From assembly GCF_001936475.1 (NCBI RefSeq), contig NZ_MSPQ01000008.1, forward strand, positions 124,001 to 188,000: DNA of 64,000 nt, written 5' to 3'. Both the position numbers and the translations under genes were made by a program. A model generated the notes under the pieces. It saw only the letters and a list, made by a program, of their open reading frames with translations. It made no database searches and was not told the origin of the DNA. This document shows positions 9,056 to 18,663 of this stretch, in pieces (position 1 is the stretch's first letter; each line of letters begins with the position of its first letter). This stretch comes from Algoriphagus marinus (GTDB taxonomy: Bacteria > Bacteroidota > Bacteroidia > Cytophagales > Cyclobacteriaceae).

Positions 9056-9535
9056 TTATGCTTTTTGAATTCTAAGCTGGCCAACAAGAATCATACTTGC
9101 GAAAAAAGTCCAAACTACTATAGGGTAAATTAGATAAGAAAGTGAAATGGATAATTCTGCTACTTCCACTCCTATTCTTATGGCGCTTATAATTATTAAC
9201 CCATTTCCGATAAGTCCAAATTTAAGTGCTGAGACACCTGTTAATTTTTCTAATCCCAAAGTATAATAAGCATAAGTTGCGCAAACCACTGCCAAGATAA
9301 TTACCATTCTTGCCAAGTCTAATGCTTCTAAAAGTATGAGCTGGTATCTCAAGTAGGCTAGAAATAAAAACAATCCAACCCAAACAATCGGAATAACAAA
9401 GCCCGCCGGCTCAAACCATAATCTTTTTCTCAAAGAATTACCTTCAAACTTCAATCCTAACAATGGTGCAGGAATATTTATCAAAAGTAAAATTCCGAGG
9501 AATAAGGAAATATTAAAAAAAATCTCGCTTACCAT
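9056..9535 (-). CDS. TspO/MBR-like five-helix membrane protein
   Basis: A 159-residue hydrophobic protein with about five membrane helices, the size of TspO proteins. The segment EPAGFVIPIVWVGLFLFLAY resembles the TspO motif around the first loop and helix 2 (P..FAPVW..LY..MG). Later conserved tryptophans of TspO are only partly matched, so the call is tentative. TspO proteins bind tetrapyrroles or lipids. The gene is monocistronic between a bidirectional terminator and the DinB-like gene. Confidence 0.5.
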   Translation of the reverse strand: MVSEIFFNISLFLGILLLINIPAPLLGLKFEGNSLRKRLWFEPAGFVIPIVWVGLFLFLAYLRYQLILLEALDLARMVIILAVVCATYAYYTLGLEKLTGVSALKFGLIGNGLIIISAIRIGVEVAELSISLSYLIYPIVVWTFFASMILVGQLRIQKA

Positions 9536-9603
9536 GTTCTGTTAACTCGATGGTAAACAAAATGTTTAACCAATTGAATTCCCATTATCCTAAGAATTAT
9601 ATG

Positions 9604-10056
9604 CTAAATCCTTTTATCCAAAAACCTTCTATGGTAATTAATCTGGCCAAGATGATAATTGAGATGTCCATATAGATGTGTAATGAAAAAACAATGAGTC
9701 ATTTTTTTTCCAAATACCTCAAGCGGATAATCCTTTTCGACTAAAGAAATATCCATACCTTCTAGGCTGACAATAAGCCTTTTTTTACAATTGTTGATTT
9801 CATTTACCAACTCTTGCCTTGGAACATCTTTCGCCCCAAATTCAAATTCTCGATTCCTGGTGTAATCGAATCCTCCAATTTCTTTTCCGATAAAATTATT
9901 CAGATTTCCAATCAAATGTAAGGTTAGATTACCTGCTGAGTTGCTAATTGTACCATCTATCAGCCAAAGGTTTTTCTCTTCAGAATAACTTTCTATTTCT
10001 TGAATAAGCTTGTCTAAATCACGCTCAAAAAGCGTGATGAAATTTTTTAAAATCAT
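9604..10056 (-). CDS. DinB-like four-helix protein (DUF1572 type)
   Basis: A 150-residue predicted four-helix bundle. Histidines in the positions expected for the DinB/YfiT superfamily metal site are visible: NLTLHLIGNLNNF near residue 46, and THLYGHLNYHLGQINYHRR near 125-143. DUF1572/DinB proteins are thought to be metal-dependent thiol or hydrolase-like enzymes, often of unknown substrate. Also encoded nearby on the same strand is a muramidase (upstream, 10082-10903), 25 bp away, but no functional link is obvious. Confidence 0.75.
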   Translation of the reverse strand: MILKNFITLFERDLDKLIQEIESYSEEKNLWLIDGTISNSAGNLTLHLIGNLNNFIGKEIGGFDYTRNREFEFGAKDVPRQELVNEINNCKKRLIVSLEGMDISLVEKDYPLEVFGKKMTHCFFITHLYGHLNYHLGQINYHRRFLDKRI

Positions 10057-10081
10057 AAATGAAAATTAAAACATCAAAAAA

Positions 10082-10903
10082 TTAAGAATATTTTTGATAA
10101 GCCTTCGCCATTTTTATATCGTATTTATTTTGTGCATAAGCTGGTCCATTGTAGCACTTTGCAAATTTTGCCCAATCTTTATTTTTCAAATGAGAAAGGC
10201 ATCCAAAAGTGGATATATATCGTCCAAAGGCTTCTAACTGATTGCTTTCGTGGATATACATCTCATCTACAAAGTTTTGTACGGAGGGATAACCAAGTTT
10301 TAAAGCGTGAAAACCCATAATTTGGTAACTGCCCCAAGAAGCTGAAGCAAGTGCGGCTTCTTTAACCCTTGGGTCAGAGGATATGGATGCTGCTTTTTCC
10401 ATTCGGAGATATTCATTTGTGCCTCCTAAATAATGCTTTCGGGTGAAATTTTTATAAAGTACAGTTTCATTTGAAGGATTTGACAGACTGGAAGGATCTA
10501 TTCCCCTTTCTTTTAACTGCCTCCAAAATATGTGACCCTCGAATAAAATCTTTGGTCTGCCATCAATGAAAAAACCTTTTCCAGAACTCTCAACTTCATT
10601 TACTGCTTTCACTGCAGCCAACTCCAGTCCATACTTTTTAGAGAAATCTATGAGATCCTGTTCATCTAAAAATTTATCCCCAAAAGATTCTGCTGGTTTG
10701 GTTTTTTCAAGTAGAATGGTCCAGGTTTTAATCCCAACCTCTCCGTCAATCACTAATCTGTTTTTAGACTGAAAGTCTTTAACAGCGGCTTCGGTCAAAG
10801 TCCCAAAATATGAAGTGATCGGAATTTGATAACCCAATTTCAACAGCAATTCCTGTAAAAATGCCACCGAAGAACCACGGGATCTTAGTTTTATGTATTG
10901 CAT
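10082..10903 (-). CDS. N-acetylmuramidase (DUF3380) with peptidoglycan-binding domain
   Basis: A 273-residue protein with an N-terminal PG_binding_1 domain (residues 1-67: LQELLLKLGY, TEAAVKDFQ, DGEVGIKTWTIL) and a C-terminal N-acetylmuramidase domain (about 85-270) with the conserved VNEVESSGKGFF, KILFEGHIFW and ASWGSYQIMG segments. The glutamate in NEVESSG is the likely catalytic acid. No signal peptide is visible. This architecture is common in phage endolysins, but no other phage gene is present, so it may be a domesticated gene. Confidence 0.85.
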   Translation of the reverse strand: MQYIKLRSRGSSVAFLQELLLKLGYQIPITSYFGTLTEAAVKDFQSKNRLVIDGEVGIKTWTILLEKTKPAESFGDKFLDEQDLIDFSKKYGLELAAVKAVNEVESSGKGFFIDGRPKILFEGHIFWRQLKERGIDPSSLSNPSNETVLYKNFTRKHYLGGTNEYLRMEKAASISSDPRVKEAALASASWGSYQIMGFHALKLGYPSVQNFVDEMYIHESNQLEAFGRYISTFGCLSHLKNKDWAKFAKCYNGPAYAQNKYDIKMAKAYQKYS

Positions 10904-10923
10904 AATATCTGCTTTAAAAATAA

Positions 10924-10952
10924 AAAGTCCTTCAATTTAGTTGAAGGACTTT
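10924..10952 (-). terminator. Terminator after the RhlE-type helicase gene
   Basis: A perfect 12-bp stem (AAAGTCCTTCAA / TTGAAGGACTTT) with a 5-nt loop. Read on the minus strand it is followed by a T run, placing it directly downstream of the helicase stop codon at 10976 and upstream of the muramidase start at 10903. Confidence 0.85.
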
Positions 10953-10975
10953 AAATATGCAATGCTTTATTGACC

Positions 10976-12346
10976 TTATTCCGGATCAATTACATTCCTT
11001 CGAGGCCCAAATTTACCTGACTTTTTTTCGATTGAAGCTGGTTTTTGCTCAGCCTTAGTGGTGTTTGAGTCGTTTGTTTTAGTGCTTTTTGTCTGATTAA
11101 AAGTGTCGGTTTTAGGCTTAGAATGATTCTTAGACTGTCCCCCTTCCCTTTTTTTAAAGTTTGGCTTTTTTCCTGAATTGGATTTACCTGCTTTTTCTGG
11201 TTCTCCAGTATAAGTTGGACCTTTTTCAAATCCTTCCGGTAAAGGATTCTGAGTTATGTTCATTCCAATCAATTTTTCAATTCGAACGAATTTGTGTTGA
11301 TCTTTTGGATTGACAAAAGTGATAGCTTCCCCTTCTTTATCTGCACGGGCTGTACGTCCCACACGATGCACATAATCTTCTGGATCGGAAGGTGTATCAT
11401 AATTGATTACCAATTCTATACCTACCACGTCGATTCCACGAGAAATAATATCAGTTCCAACAAGGATTTTGACAGCCTTATTTTTAAAAGCTGACATGAT
11501 TTTTTCCCGCTCTACCTGCTCCAAATCTGAGTGAAATGCTTCCACATCAAAATGCTTCCTAAGGATTTTGAATAATGATTTTACTTTTTCCTTGGTTGAT
11601 GCAAAAATGATAACCGCTTCATATGCTTTCTGTGATAGTATATGCTTTACCAGTTCCTCCTTTTGTGTATCGTAAACTGAATACATTGATTGGGTAACTC
11701 CTTCAGCTGTTTTACCTAGCGCAATTGAAATCTCCTCAGGTTTATTTAGAAACTTCATGCTAAACTGACGAATCTTCGGAGGCATAGTCGCCGAAAAAAG
11801 GATTGTTTGACGGTCTTTTGGAAGGTAATTTACAATCTTAAGGATGTCATCTGAAAAACCCATATCCATCATCCGATCTGCTTCATCCAGAATCAAATGC
11901 TCTAGGGTACTAAGATTAATTTTTCCACCAGCTAATAGCGCGATCAATCTGCCTGGAGTGGCAACAACTATATCTGCACCTGTTTCCAAGGCTTTCTTTT
12001 GCTGTTCCCAGACAATCCCATCTCCTCCTCCATAAATTGGAATGGAACTAACCCCAAGGAAATAAGAAAATCCCTGAATCTGTTGATCTATTTGAATTGC
12101 AAGTTCCCGAGTAGGTGCCAAAATCAAGGTGTTGAGTCTATTTGAACCTGATTTGCATATCTTATTTAATATCGGGAGAATAAAAGCTGCAGTCTTTCCT
12201 GTACCAGTTTGGGCACAAGCGATTAAATCTTTGTTTTGAAGTATAACAGGAATTGCTTTTTCCTGAATTGGTGTAGGTTTTTCATAACCCATGGCGTCCA
12301 GTCCATCCTGAAGCGAAGGTTCGAAATTAAATGCTGAAAATTCCAA
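10976..12346 (-). CDS. rhlE: DEAD-box RNA helicase, RhlE type
   Basis: A 456-residue RNA helicase. The Q motif region (FNFEPSLQDGL, PTPIQEKAIP), motif I AQTGTGKT, motif Ia PTRELA, motif II DEAD, motif III SAT and motif VI HRVGRTARA are all present within residues 1-370. A low-complexity basic tail rich in K, S, N, P and T covers about 375-456 and probably binds RNA. The start codon is TTG at 12344-12346; no in-frame ATG lies upstream and the conserved N-terminus requires it. Likely involved in ribosome assembly or mRNA turnover. Confidence 0.9.
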   Translation of the reverse strand: MEFSAFNFEPSLQDGLDAMGYEKPTPIQEKAIPVILQNKDLIACAQTGTGKTAAFILPILNKICKSGSNRLNTLILAPTRELAIQIDQQIQGFSYFLGVSSIPIYGGGDGIVWEQQKKALETGADIVVATPGRLIALLAGGKINLSTLEHLILDEADRMMDMGFSDDILKIVNYLPKDRQTILFSATMPPKIRQFSMKFLNKPEEISIALGKTAEGVTQSMYSVYDTQKEELVKHILSQKAYEAVIIFASTKEKVKSLFKILRKHFDVEAFHSDLEQVEREKIMSAFKNKAVKILVGTDIISRGIDVVGIELVINYDTPSDPEDYVHRVGRTARADKEGEAITFVNPKDQHKFVRIEKLIGMNITQNPLPEGFEKGPTYTGEPEKAGKSNSGKKPNFKKREGGQSKNHSKPKTDTFNQTKSTKTNDSNTTKAEQKPASIEKKSGKFGPRRNVIDPE

Positions 12347-12486
12347 AATTAAAGGGATTGTTAAATTCTGTAAAGAACAAAAAAACTTTGTCTTCTCAAA
12401 TATACCTCCGAAATCAACAGAAAGCCAAATCTATAGCACAGCTGAGTGACATTCAAATCTACTAAAAGTCCAATTTGTATTCAAAA

Positions 12487-12518
12487 TTGGAAAGAATCCA
12501 TCAATTAGGTTATATTTC
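12487..12518 (+). promoter_or_regulatory. Candidate Bacteroidota promoter
   Basis: TTGG at 12487-12490 and TATATTTC at 12511-12518, separated by 20 bp, fit the Bacteroidota pattern of a -33 TTTG/TTG box and a -7 TAnnTTTG box (one mismatch in the -7). The gene start follows at 12547. Pattern match only. Confidence 0.35.
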
Positions 12519-12546
12519 AACTTAATCTAAGCCAACCTACAACTTG

Positions 12547-13611
12547 ATGAATTTTAAATTTTACCTACGACTCTTCCTCTTCCTTTGTACCACAATTTTC
12601 TTTGGCTCCAATCAATTGTTTTCTCAGGTATTTGAAATTAAAGGTAGGATTGTAGATTCTGAAACTCAGGAATATTTAGAAGATGTAAGTGTGACATTAA
12701 GAGGAACAGCTTTTGGAGTGAAATCAGTAGCAGGGGGCAATTTTTCAATTGAAAATGTTGTTGAAGATAAATACATTCTTTCTTTAAATCTTGAAGGTTA
12801 TAACTCTTACGAACAGGTAGTTAAGCTTAATAAAAACATAAACCTCGGAGATATTTACCTTGTGAAATATGGCGCGGAAGGTTCTGGTGCTGCATTGCAA
12901 AAGACTATTCGAGCTACCAATATCACCAACCTCTTTAATGACCGTCCGAATATGTTAGGGGGAAATATGGTGTATGGTATCGCCCCAGAACCAGCTAAAG
13001 TGGAAGGAAATTATTATCTGGATAAAAAATGGAATACTGCTTCCCTCCTGCTTTATAGAGATCAGAAACTTTTGGAAGGTTTTAGAGCCCGATACAATAT
13101 TGTCGCTAATCAGTTTGAGTTGATGGAACCTGAGTCTAACCAGATATCGATTATGATGGGTCTTCGAGTTCAAAATTTTGTTTGGGTAGATTCCGCATAC
13201 AAGGTGCCTAGGTATTTTGTGAACGGAATGGATTTTTTTGATGAAGGAAGTCCAATATCTGGATTTTTTGAGGTCTTGGTTGACGGAGAATTACCCTTAA
13301 TGCGAAGAACTGAGGCCATATTCAAAGAATCAAATTACAATACAGCATTGATGGTTGGGAATAGAAACCATCAAATTCTTAAAAGGAATACCTATTACTA
13401 TTTAGAAGGAAAAAATGTAATTGAAGTTCCAACCAATCGTAAAAAGCTATTTGCGCTTTTTGGCGAAAAAGCAGAAGAAATGGAAGAATTTGTCAATCAA
13501 AACAGTCTCCCCACTCGAGATCCTAGTTCTCTTTTTCAAATATTCACGCATTTCAATTCTCAGTTCGAAGGCTTTCAGCCTATTATGAGTCAACTCCTTG
13601 ATCAAAATTAA
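12547..13611 (+). CDS. Exported protein with carboxypeptidase-like regulatory domain
   Basis: A 354-residue exported protein. I use the ATG at 12547; a TTG directly before it also opens the frame. A signal peptide covers residues 1-27 (ends SNQLFSQ). Residues 28-105 form a CarboxypepD_reg-like beta domain (FEIKGRIVDSETQEYLEDVS, then GNFSIENV). The remaining 250 residues match no family I know but resemble the plug-less proteins that follow this domain in Bacteroidota surface systems. It starts an apparent plus-strand cluster with gamma-glutamyltransferase 16 bp downstream. Confidence 0.75.
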   Translation: MNFKFYLRLFLFLCTTIFFGSNQLFSQVFEIKGRIVDSETQEYLEDVSVTLRGTAFGVKSVAGGNFSIENVVEDKYILSLNLEGYNSYEQVVKLNKNINLGDIYLVKYGAEGSGAALQKTIRATNITNLFNDRPNMLGGNMVYGIAPEPAKVEGNYYLDKKWNTASLLLYRDQKLLEGFRARYNIVANQFELMEPESNQISIMMGLRVQNFVWVDSAYKVPRYFVNGMDFFDEGSPISGFFEVLVDGELPLMRRTEAIFKESNYNTALMVGNRNHQILKRNTYYYLEGKNVIEVPTNRKKLFALFGEKAEEMEEFVNQNSLPTRDPSSLFQIFTHFNSQFEGFQPIMSQLLDQN

Positions 13612-13627
13612 ATAAACAACTAATTAT

Positions 13628-15472
13628 ATGCTTAAGAAATATACATTTATTGCTTTACTGTTCTTACCGTTATTGACTTTTGCTCAGCAAACCCAAAAGC
13701 CAGTGCTCCATGGGAAAAATTGGGTGGCAATTACAGGTAAACCTCTCGCAGCCACTGCTGGATCCCAAATTTTTCAACAAGGAGGCAATGCCGTAGACGC
13801 TGCATGCGGGATGCTAGCCGCTACTGCGACGATGTGGGATGTGCTTTCATGGGGCGGTGAAACCCAAGCTTTGATTTACAACCCTAACACTAAAAAAGTG
13901 ATTGCTATTAATGCCATGGGCTATGCACCCACTGGTGCTACGGTAGATTTCTACAAATCTCAAAACATGGATTATCCTCCTGCTTTTGGTCCGTTGGCAG
14001 CAACTACTCCTGGAACTCCGGGTGGATTGATGACTATGCTGGCTGAGTATGGTACTATGAGTTTAACGCAGGTTTTGGAACCGGCGATGCAGCTTGCAAA
14101 GGGATATCCTATTGAGGAAATGACTGCCAACAACATAGAAAAAGGGAAAGATCAAATCAAGGGATGGCCTTACTCAAAGAAAGTATTTCTCCCTCATCTA
14201 GGTCAAGAAAGAGAAGCTCCAGAGGCTGGCGAAATCTTTGTTCAGGAGGATTTATATCAAACGTTATCTAAGCTTGTTGAAACCGAAAAAGCAGCCCTGA
14301 AAGCTGGCAAAAACCGAAAAGAAGCTATCTATGCTGCTTATGAGCGATTTTATAAAGGGGATATTGCAAAAGAGATTGTCAGAGGTACTCGCGAACAAGG
14401 CGGGCTATTTACGGAAGCAGACTTGGCAAATTGGAAAGTGAAAATTGAGGAACCTCTTTCGGTTAATTATAAAGGTATTGATGTTTACAAACTTCAGGAA
14501 TGGACACAAGGTCCAGCCCTACTTCAATCCTTGAATATTCTCGAGAACTTCGATTTGAAAAGCATGGGATATAACTCTGCCAATTATATCCACACCATTT
14601 ACCAAGCGATGAATTTGGCTTTTGCAGATCGGGATTTTTATTATTCTGATCCAGCCTTTGACCCTGTAAGTCCCATGAAAGGATTGCTTTCAAAAGAATA
14701 TGCCAAAGATCGGGCGAAACTGATCAAAGACAAAAATGATCCAACAATGGGTCCTGGAGATCCCTATCCTTACCAAGGAGGAACAAACCCTTTTAAAAAT
14801 CTGCTGGAACAAAACAATAAAGCTGTAGCCATAAATAACCCGGGCCAACCATTAGGCGGACTTGATGATCCATTTTTGGAGCAATTCCAGCGGGGAACTA
14901 CTTCCATTGAGGCAGCGGATGCAGAAGGTTGGGTAGTTTCAGTTACGCCTAGCGGTGGATGGATTCCAGCGGTAATCGCCGGAAACACTGGGGTTGGTTT
15001 AAGTCAGCGAATGCAAAGCTTTGTTTTGGATGAAAAATTGAATCCGTATAATCTACCAGAGCCGGGAAAAAGACCAAGAGTCACCTTGACTCCAAGTTTA
15101 GCGATGAAAGATGGAAAACCATTCTTGGCCTTTGCAGTACAAGGCGGAGATTCACAGGATCAAAACTTACTTCAGTTTTTCCTCAATGTGGTAGAATTTG
15201 ATATGAATGTGCAACAGGCGGCTGAGGCGGCAAATATGAATTCCTATCAGATGCAAAGCTCCTTTGGTGCACATGAGATGAAACCAGGCGCCATGACATT
15301 GCGGGAAGATACCCCAAATTGGATTCGTGCTGAATTGACAAAAAAAGGATATCTAATGGATTTCTGGCCACGAACTTCAGGCCCTATTAATGCCATATGG
15401 TTTGATTGGAAACACGGAAGTTTCTGGGGTGGATCAAGCAATTATGGGGAAGACTATGGGATTGCATGGTAG
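13628..15472 (+). CDS. ggt: Gamma-glutamyltransferase (secreted)
   Basis: A 614-residue exported enzyme: signal peptide about 1-19 (ends LLTFAQ). The GGT fold is clear from GKPLAATAGSQIFQQGGNAVDAA near residues 38-60 and the GTTSIEAAD motif, where Thr 425 (codon at 14900) would be the N-terminal nucleophile after self-cleavage. The large and small subunits are both encoded. It hydrolyses gamma-glutamyl bonds such as in glutathione or transfers them to peptides in the periplasm. It lies in a cluster with an exported protein and an M20 peptidase, which suggests peptide/amino acid scavenging. Confidence 0.88.
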   Translation: MLKKYTFIALLFLPLLTFAQQTQKPVLHGKNWVAITGKPLAATAGSQIFQQGGNAVDAACGMLAATATMWDVLSWGGETQALIYNPNTKKVIAINAMGYAPTGATVDFYKSQNMDYPPAFGPLAATTPGTPGGLMTMLAEYGTMSLTQVLEPAMQLAKGYPIEEMTANNIEKGKDQIKGWPYSKKVFLPHLGQEREAPEAGEIFVQEDLYQTLSKLVETEKAALKAGKNRKEAIYAAYERFYKGDIAKEIVRGTREQGGLFTEADLANWKVKIEEPLSVNYKGIDVYKLQEWTQGPALLQSLNILENFDLKSMGYNSANYIHTIYQAMNLAFADRDFYYSDPAFDPVSPMKGLLSKEYAKDRAKLIKDKNDPTMGPGDPYPYQGGTNPFKNLLEQNNKAVAINNPGQPLGGLDDPFLEQFQRGTTSIEAADAEGWVVSVTPSGGWIPAVIAGNTGVGLSQRMQSFVLDEKLNPYNLPEPGKRPRVTLTPSLAMKDGKPFLAFAVQGGDSQDQNLLQFFLNVVEFDMNVQQAAEAANMNSYQMQSSFGAHEMKPGAMTLREDTPNWIRAELTKKGYLMDFWPRTSGPINAIWFDWKHGSFWGGSSNYGEDYGIAW

Positions 15473-15609
15473 AATAAGCTTTCTGAGGGCAGTTGGCAAT
15501 AGTAACCTTTGTGGTCTTTTTTTGACCTCGAAGGTTTATGCTAAAAAGCAGTGAGAAGTCCCGAAATCGGGAAGATGGAATAAATAGAAGGATTCCAAAA
15601 TTTATAAAT

Positions 15610-17115
15610 ATGATAGAACTTAATAATACTTGCATGAGTAGTTCAAATTCTCTAAACACAGGATATTCGAAAAAAGGATATTTATTCTTTGCCCTATTCT
15701 TGTCATTCAGTACACTTTCTTTTTCTCAAAAAAAAGTCAAGCCAAATCCTCTAAAGATCGAGGTTCAACAATCCATTGATACTCGTTATTCGGATTTGAC
15801 TGACCTGAGTGATAAAATTTGGTCATTTGAGGAAATCGCTTTTCAGGAAACCCAATCTGCTGCTGCGCTATCCGATTACGCAGAGTCATTAGGTTTCAAA
15901 GTAACTCGTGGCGTAGGTGAGATTCCCACAGCATTTGTTGCAGAATATGGTTCCGGAAAACCTATCATCGGGATCATGGGAGAATTTGATGCGCTTCCTG
16001 GCCTTTCTCAAAACAAAGTGCCTTATAAGGATCCCTTGCATGTTGACGCGCCTGGTCATGGTTGCGGGCATAACCTTTTTGGTGTAGCCTCCTTAGGCGC
16101 TGCAGCTTCTATCAAAGATTTGATTGAGAAAGGGGAATTAAAGGGAACAATTAGATTTTATGGAACTCCGGCCGAGGAGAAATTTTTCGGGAAACTCTGG
16201 ATGATTCGTGCCGGGCTCTTCAATGATGTGGATGTGATGATGGATTGGCATCCTGCCGATGAGACCAAAGTAAATGCTCAAAAAGGATTGGCTTTAGTTG
16301 ATTTTCAAGTGGAATTCAGAGGGCAAGCAGCTCATGCTTCAGCTGACCCTTGGAATGGGCGAAGTGCATCTGATGCCTTGGAGCTTTATGCAAATGGCAT
16401 CAACTATTACCGTGAGCACATCAAACCTACGGTAAGAATTCATTATCATATTCAAGACGCTGGTCAAGTAGTGAATGTAGTGCCAGATTATAGCAGAATT
16501 TGGGTTCGTGTTCGAGACAGTAGCCGAGAAGGATTATTGCCAGTTTGGGAGCGAGTTGAAGCTATGGCTGAGGGTGCTGCGATTCTTGCAAATGTGGACT
16601 ATAAAGTGAGCTTGATTTCAGGGGTTCATGAAATGCTGATCAATCGAACTGGTTCTGAAGTGCTTCAAAAAAACTTAGAATCACTTGGACCTATCAGCTA
16701 TACTGAAGAGGAACAGGTTTTTGCAAAGAAGATTCAAGAAAGTGTTAATAAGCCTCAAATAGGATTGGTGTCAGAGATCAAACCATTAGAAGAAACATTA
16801 GAACACTCTATGGGTGGGTCCACTGATGTGGGTGATGTGAGCTGGAATGTTCCGGTAATCAGTTTGAGCGCAACTACTGCTCCAAATGGCACTCCATGGC
16901 ATTCTTGGGCTGTTGTTGCTTGTGGCGGTATGTCAATCGGACACAAAGGAATGGGCTATGCTGCCAAAGCTTTGGCTATGACGATGGTAGACCTATATCA
17001 AGATCCGGCACTTATTGAATCAATACAAACAGAATTCAAGACGACTAAAGGAGATTATGTTTACAAAGGAATAATCCCTGATGGACCTCCCCCAATCACG
17101 TCGAAGTTGCAGTGA
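15610..17115 (+). CDS. M20-family amidohydrolase (AbgB/ILR1 type), exported
   Basis: A metallo-amidohydrolase of about 501 residues that cleaves N-acyl or aminobenzoyl-glutamate-type amides. The dinuclear metal motifs are seen as GEFDALPG, GHGCGHNLFG, and FYGTPAEEKFFGK, with the dimerisation domain near FRGQAAHASADPW. A signal peptide precedes (FFALFLSFSTLSFSQ). The frame is open from an ATG at 15538, but a dispersed palindrome (TCCCGA-AA-TCGGGA, 15559-15572) lies between that and the ATG at 15610, so I prefer 15610; 15634 is also possible. It is 137 bp downstream of ggt. Confidence 0.82.
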   Translation: MIELNNTCMSSSNSLNTGYSKKGYLFFALFLSFSTLSFSQKKVKPNPLKIEVQQSIDTRYSDLTDLSDKIWSFEEIAFQETQSAAALSDYAESLGFKVTRGVGEIPTAFVAEYGSGKPIIGIMGEFDALPGLSQNKVPYKDPLHVDAPGHGCGHNLFGVASLGAAASIKDLIEKGELKGTIRFYGTPAEEKFFGKLWMIRAGLFNDVDVMMDWHPADETKVNAQKGLALVDFQVEFRGQAAHASADPWNGRSASDALELYANGINYYREHIKPTVRIHYHIQDAGQVVNVVPDYSRIWVRVRDSSREGLLPVWERVEAMAEGAAILANVDYKVSLISGVHEMLINRTGSEVLQKNLESLGPISYTEEEQVFAKKIQESVNKPQIGLVSEIKPLEETLEHSMGGSTDVGDVSWNVPVISLSATTAPNGTPWHSWAVVACGGMSIGHKGMGYAAKALAMTMVDLYQDPALIESIQTEFKTTKGDYVYKGIIPDGPPPITSKLQ

Positions 17116-17230
17116 TATTTTAAGAATAGTCTTAAGTCTAAGCTTTTAGGCTTCATTTAAATAATCCAGAAGAGATTGAAATACAAAATATAGTTTGGTT
17201 TGTCCAGACATCAAAACTGGTTAAAACTAC

Positions 17231-17767
17231 ATGCCATACAATCGCAAAGTAATTTTATATATTTCAATGAGCTTGGATGGCTATATCGCAAGCCTTGATA
17301 ATAGTTTGGATTTCCTTTCTTCAGTTGCTCAGGAAGGTGAAGATTATGGTTATACTAACTTTGTTTCTTCTGTTGATACAGTAATAATTGGTAGAAAAAC
17401 CTACGAGAAGGTGCTTTCTATGGGATATGAATACCCACATGTAGATAAAGCGGTGTACATCATTACTAGAAGTGAACGGGAGTCTATTGGTAGTTTTAAC
17501 TTTTATACTGGAGACCTCGGTGAATTGATAGCCGATCTTAAGTCAAGACCTGGAGGAAATATTTATTGTGATGGAGGTGCCGAAATCGCAAATGAGTTGA
17601 TGAGAAACAACTTAATAGATGAGTTTATCATTTCTGTGATTCCAATTCTTCTTGGAGATGGAGTTTTACTTTTTAGAGGAGGCCGACCGGAGCAATCACT
17701 GCGATTAATCAATTCGAAGTCCTTTGAAAAAGGCCTTATACAACTTCATTACAGTAAAGTTGAGTAA
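17231..17767 (+). CDS. RibD C-terminal / dihydrofolate reductase-like protein
   Basis: A 178-residue NADPH-binding reductase-like protein. The DHFR/RibD fold is shown by VILYISMSLDGYIA at the N-terminus, the VIIGRKTYEKVL segment, and the GGNIYCDGGAEIANELM and IPILLGDGVLLF segments. Such stand-alone YwjB/YyaP-type proteins are of unknown substrate and are not the main DHFR. No clear operon partner: an SGNH hydrolase follows 35 bp later on the same strand. Confidence 0.85.
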   Translation: MPYNRKVILYISMSLDGYIASLDNSLDFLSSVAQEGEDYGYTNFVSSVDTVIIGRKTYEKVLSMGYEYPHVDKAVYIITRSERESIGSFNFYTGDLGELIADLKSRPGGNIYCDGGAEIANELMRNNLIDEFIISVIPILLGDGVLLFRGGRPEQSLRLINSKSFEKGLIQLHYSKVE

Positions 17768-17802
17768 TCATATTTACTCTAAGCAACCTAAAAGCTAATC
17801 TG

Positions 17803-18456
17803 ATGAAACGATTCCTTATCCTTATTTTTCTACTGATTTCTATTGGATTATCGTCTTTTATCTGGAAGCAAAAGAAAATCCTGATCATTGGAGATTCTAT
17901 TTCCATAGGTTACACGCCATATGTAAGGAGATCTTTACAGGGGAAAGCTTTGGTCACCCATAATCCTGGCAATGCGCAACATACTGGTACTGGACTTGAA
18001 AAGATCGAAGAGTGGATAGGCGATGAAGAATGGGATTTAATTCAACTTAATTGGGGATTATGGGATTTGGTCTATCGACACCCTGATTCCAAAGTCAATG
18101 GAAACCGTGATAAAGTAAATGGAAAAATCACATTTAAAGTTGAAGAATATGCAGCTAACCTGGATTCTATAATCACAAAAATCAAAGATTTGAGTGATGC
18201 CAAATTGGTATTTGTGACTACTACTTATGTTCCGGAAGAAGAGGTTGGTCGGAACACTTCTGATGTTCAAATTTATAATGCTGCCGCAAAAGAAGTTATG
18301 AAAAGACATGGAGTTCTAATTAATGATATTTATTCAACTTCAAAAGATATCCATGTTGAATATGGGCTAGGAGACGGAGATGTACATTATGACGATAAAG
18401 GCTATTCTGAACTTGGAAAGCTTGTTGTTGCTTATCTTTCAGATCAACTTTTTTAG
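17803..18456 (+). CDS. SGNH/GDSL-type hydrolase, exported
   Basis: A 217-residue protein with an N-terminal membrane or signal segment (residues 1-22). The SGNH blocks are visible: block I IIGDSISIGY with the nucleophile Ser near residue 34, LNWGLWDL as block III-like, and the C-terminal DGDVHYDDKGY supplying the catalytic Asp and His. These enzymes hydrolyse esters or deacetylate carbohydrates. The substrate cannot be deduced. It shares the strand with the RibD-like gene but may be separately expressed. Confidence 0.82.
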   Translation: MKRFLILIFLLISIGLSSFIWKQKKILIIGDSISIGYTPYVRRSLQGKALVTHNPGNAQHTGTGLEKIEEWIGDEEWDLIQLNWGLWDLVYRHPDSKVNGNRDKVNGKITFKVEEYAANLDSIITKIKDLSDAKLVFVTTTYVPEEEVGRNTSDVQIYNAAAKEVMKRHGVLINDIYSTSKDIHVEYGLGDGDVHYDDKGYSELGKLVVAYLSDQLF

Positions 18457-18663
18457 TTCGTTTCGTTTAATTATTTTTTCAAAGTTGCAGTTTAAAAAGA
18501 ATACAATTTTTTGACCTTTAGGTAGTTATAAATAAAAGGCTAGGTTCTTATTTAGTGAAACTTGTTTCAGTTAGAAATAATTTAAACAAATCTTAAGAAT
18601 TGCTTAAGGAAACCTCCAAAATCAAAGTCCTAGCTTGTTTCACGAATTAACTACCCTAAAGAA

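Noticed and set aside
10082..10903. Prophage remnant suggested by the phage-like muramidase
   Set aside because: No integrase, structural or regulatory phage gene nearby; flanked by housekeeping genes with normal composition.
15538..15609. Upstream ATG for the M20 amidohydrolase
   Set aside because: The segment includes a dispersed palindrome (15559-15572), so it is probably non-coding.
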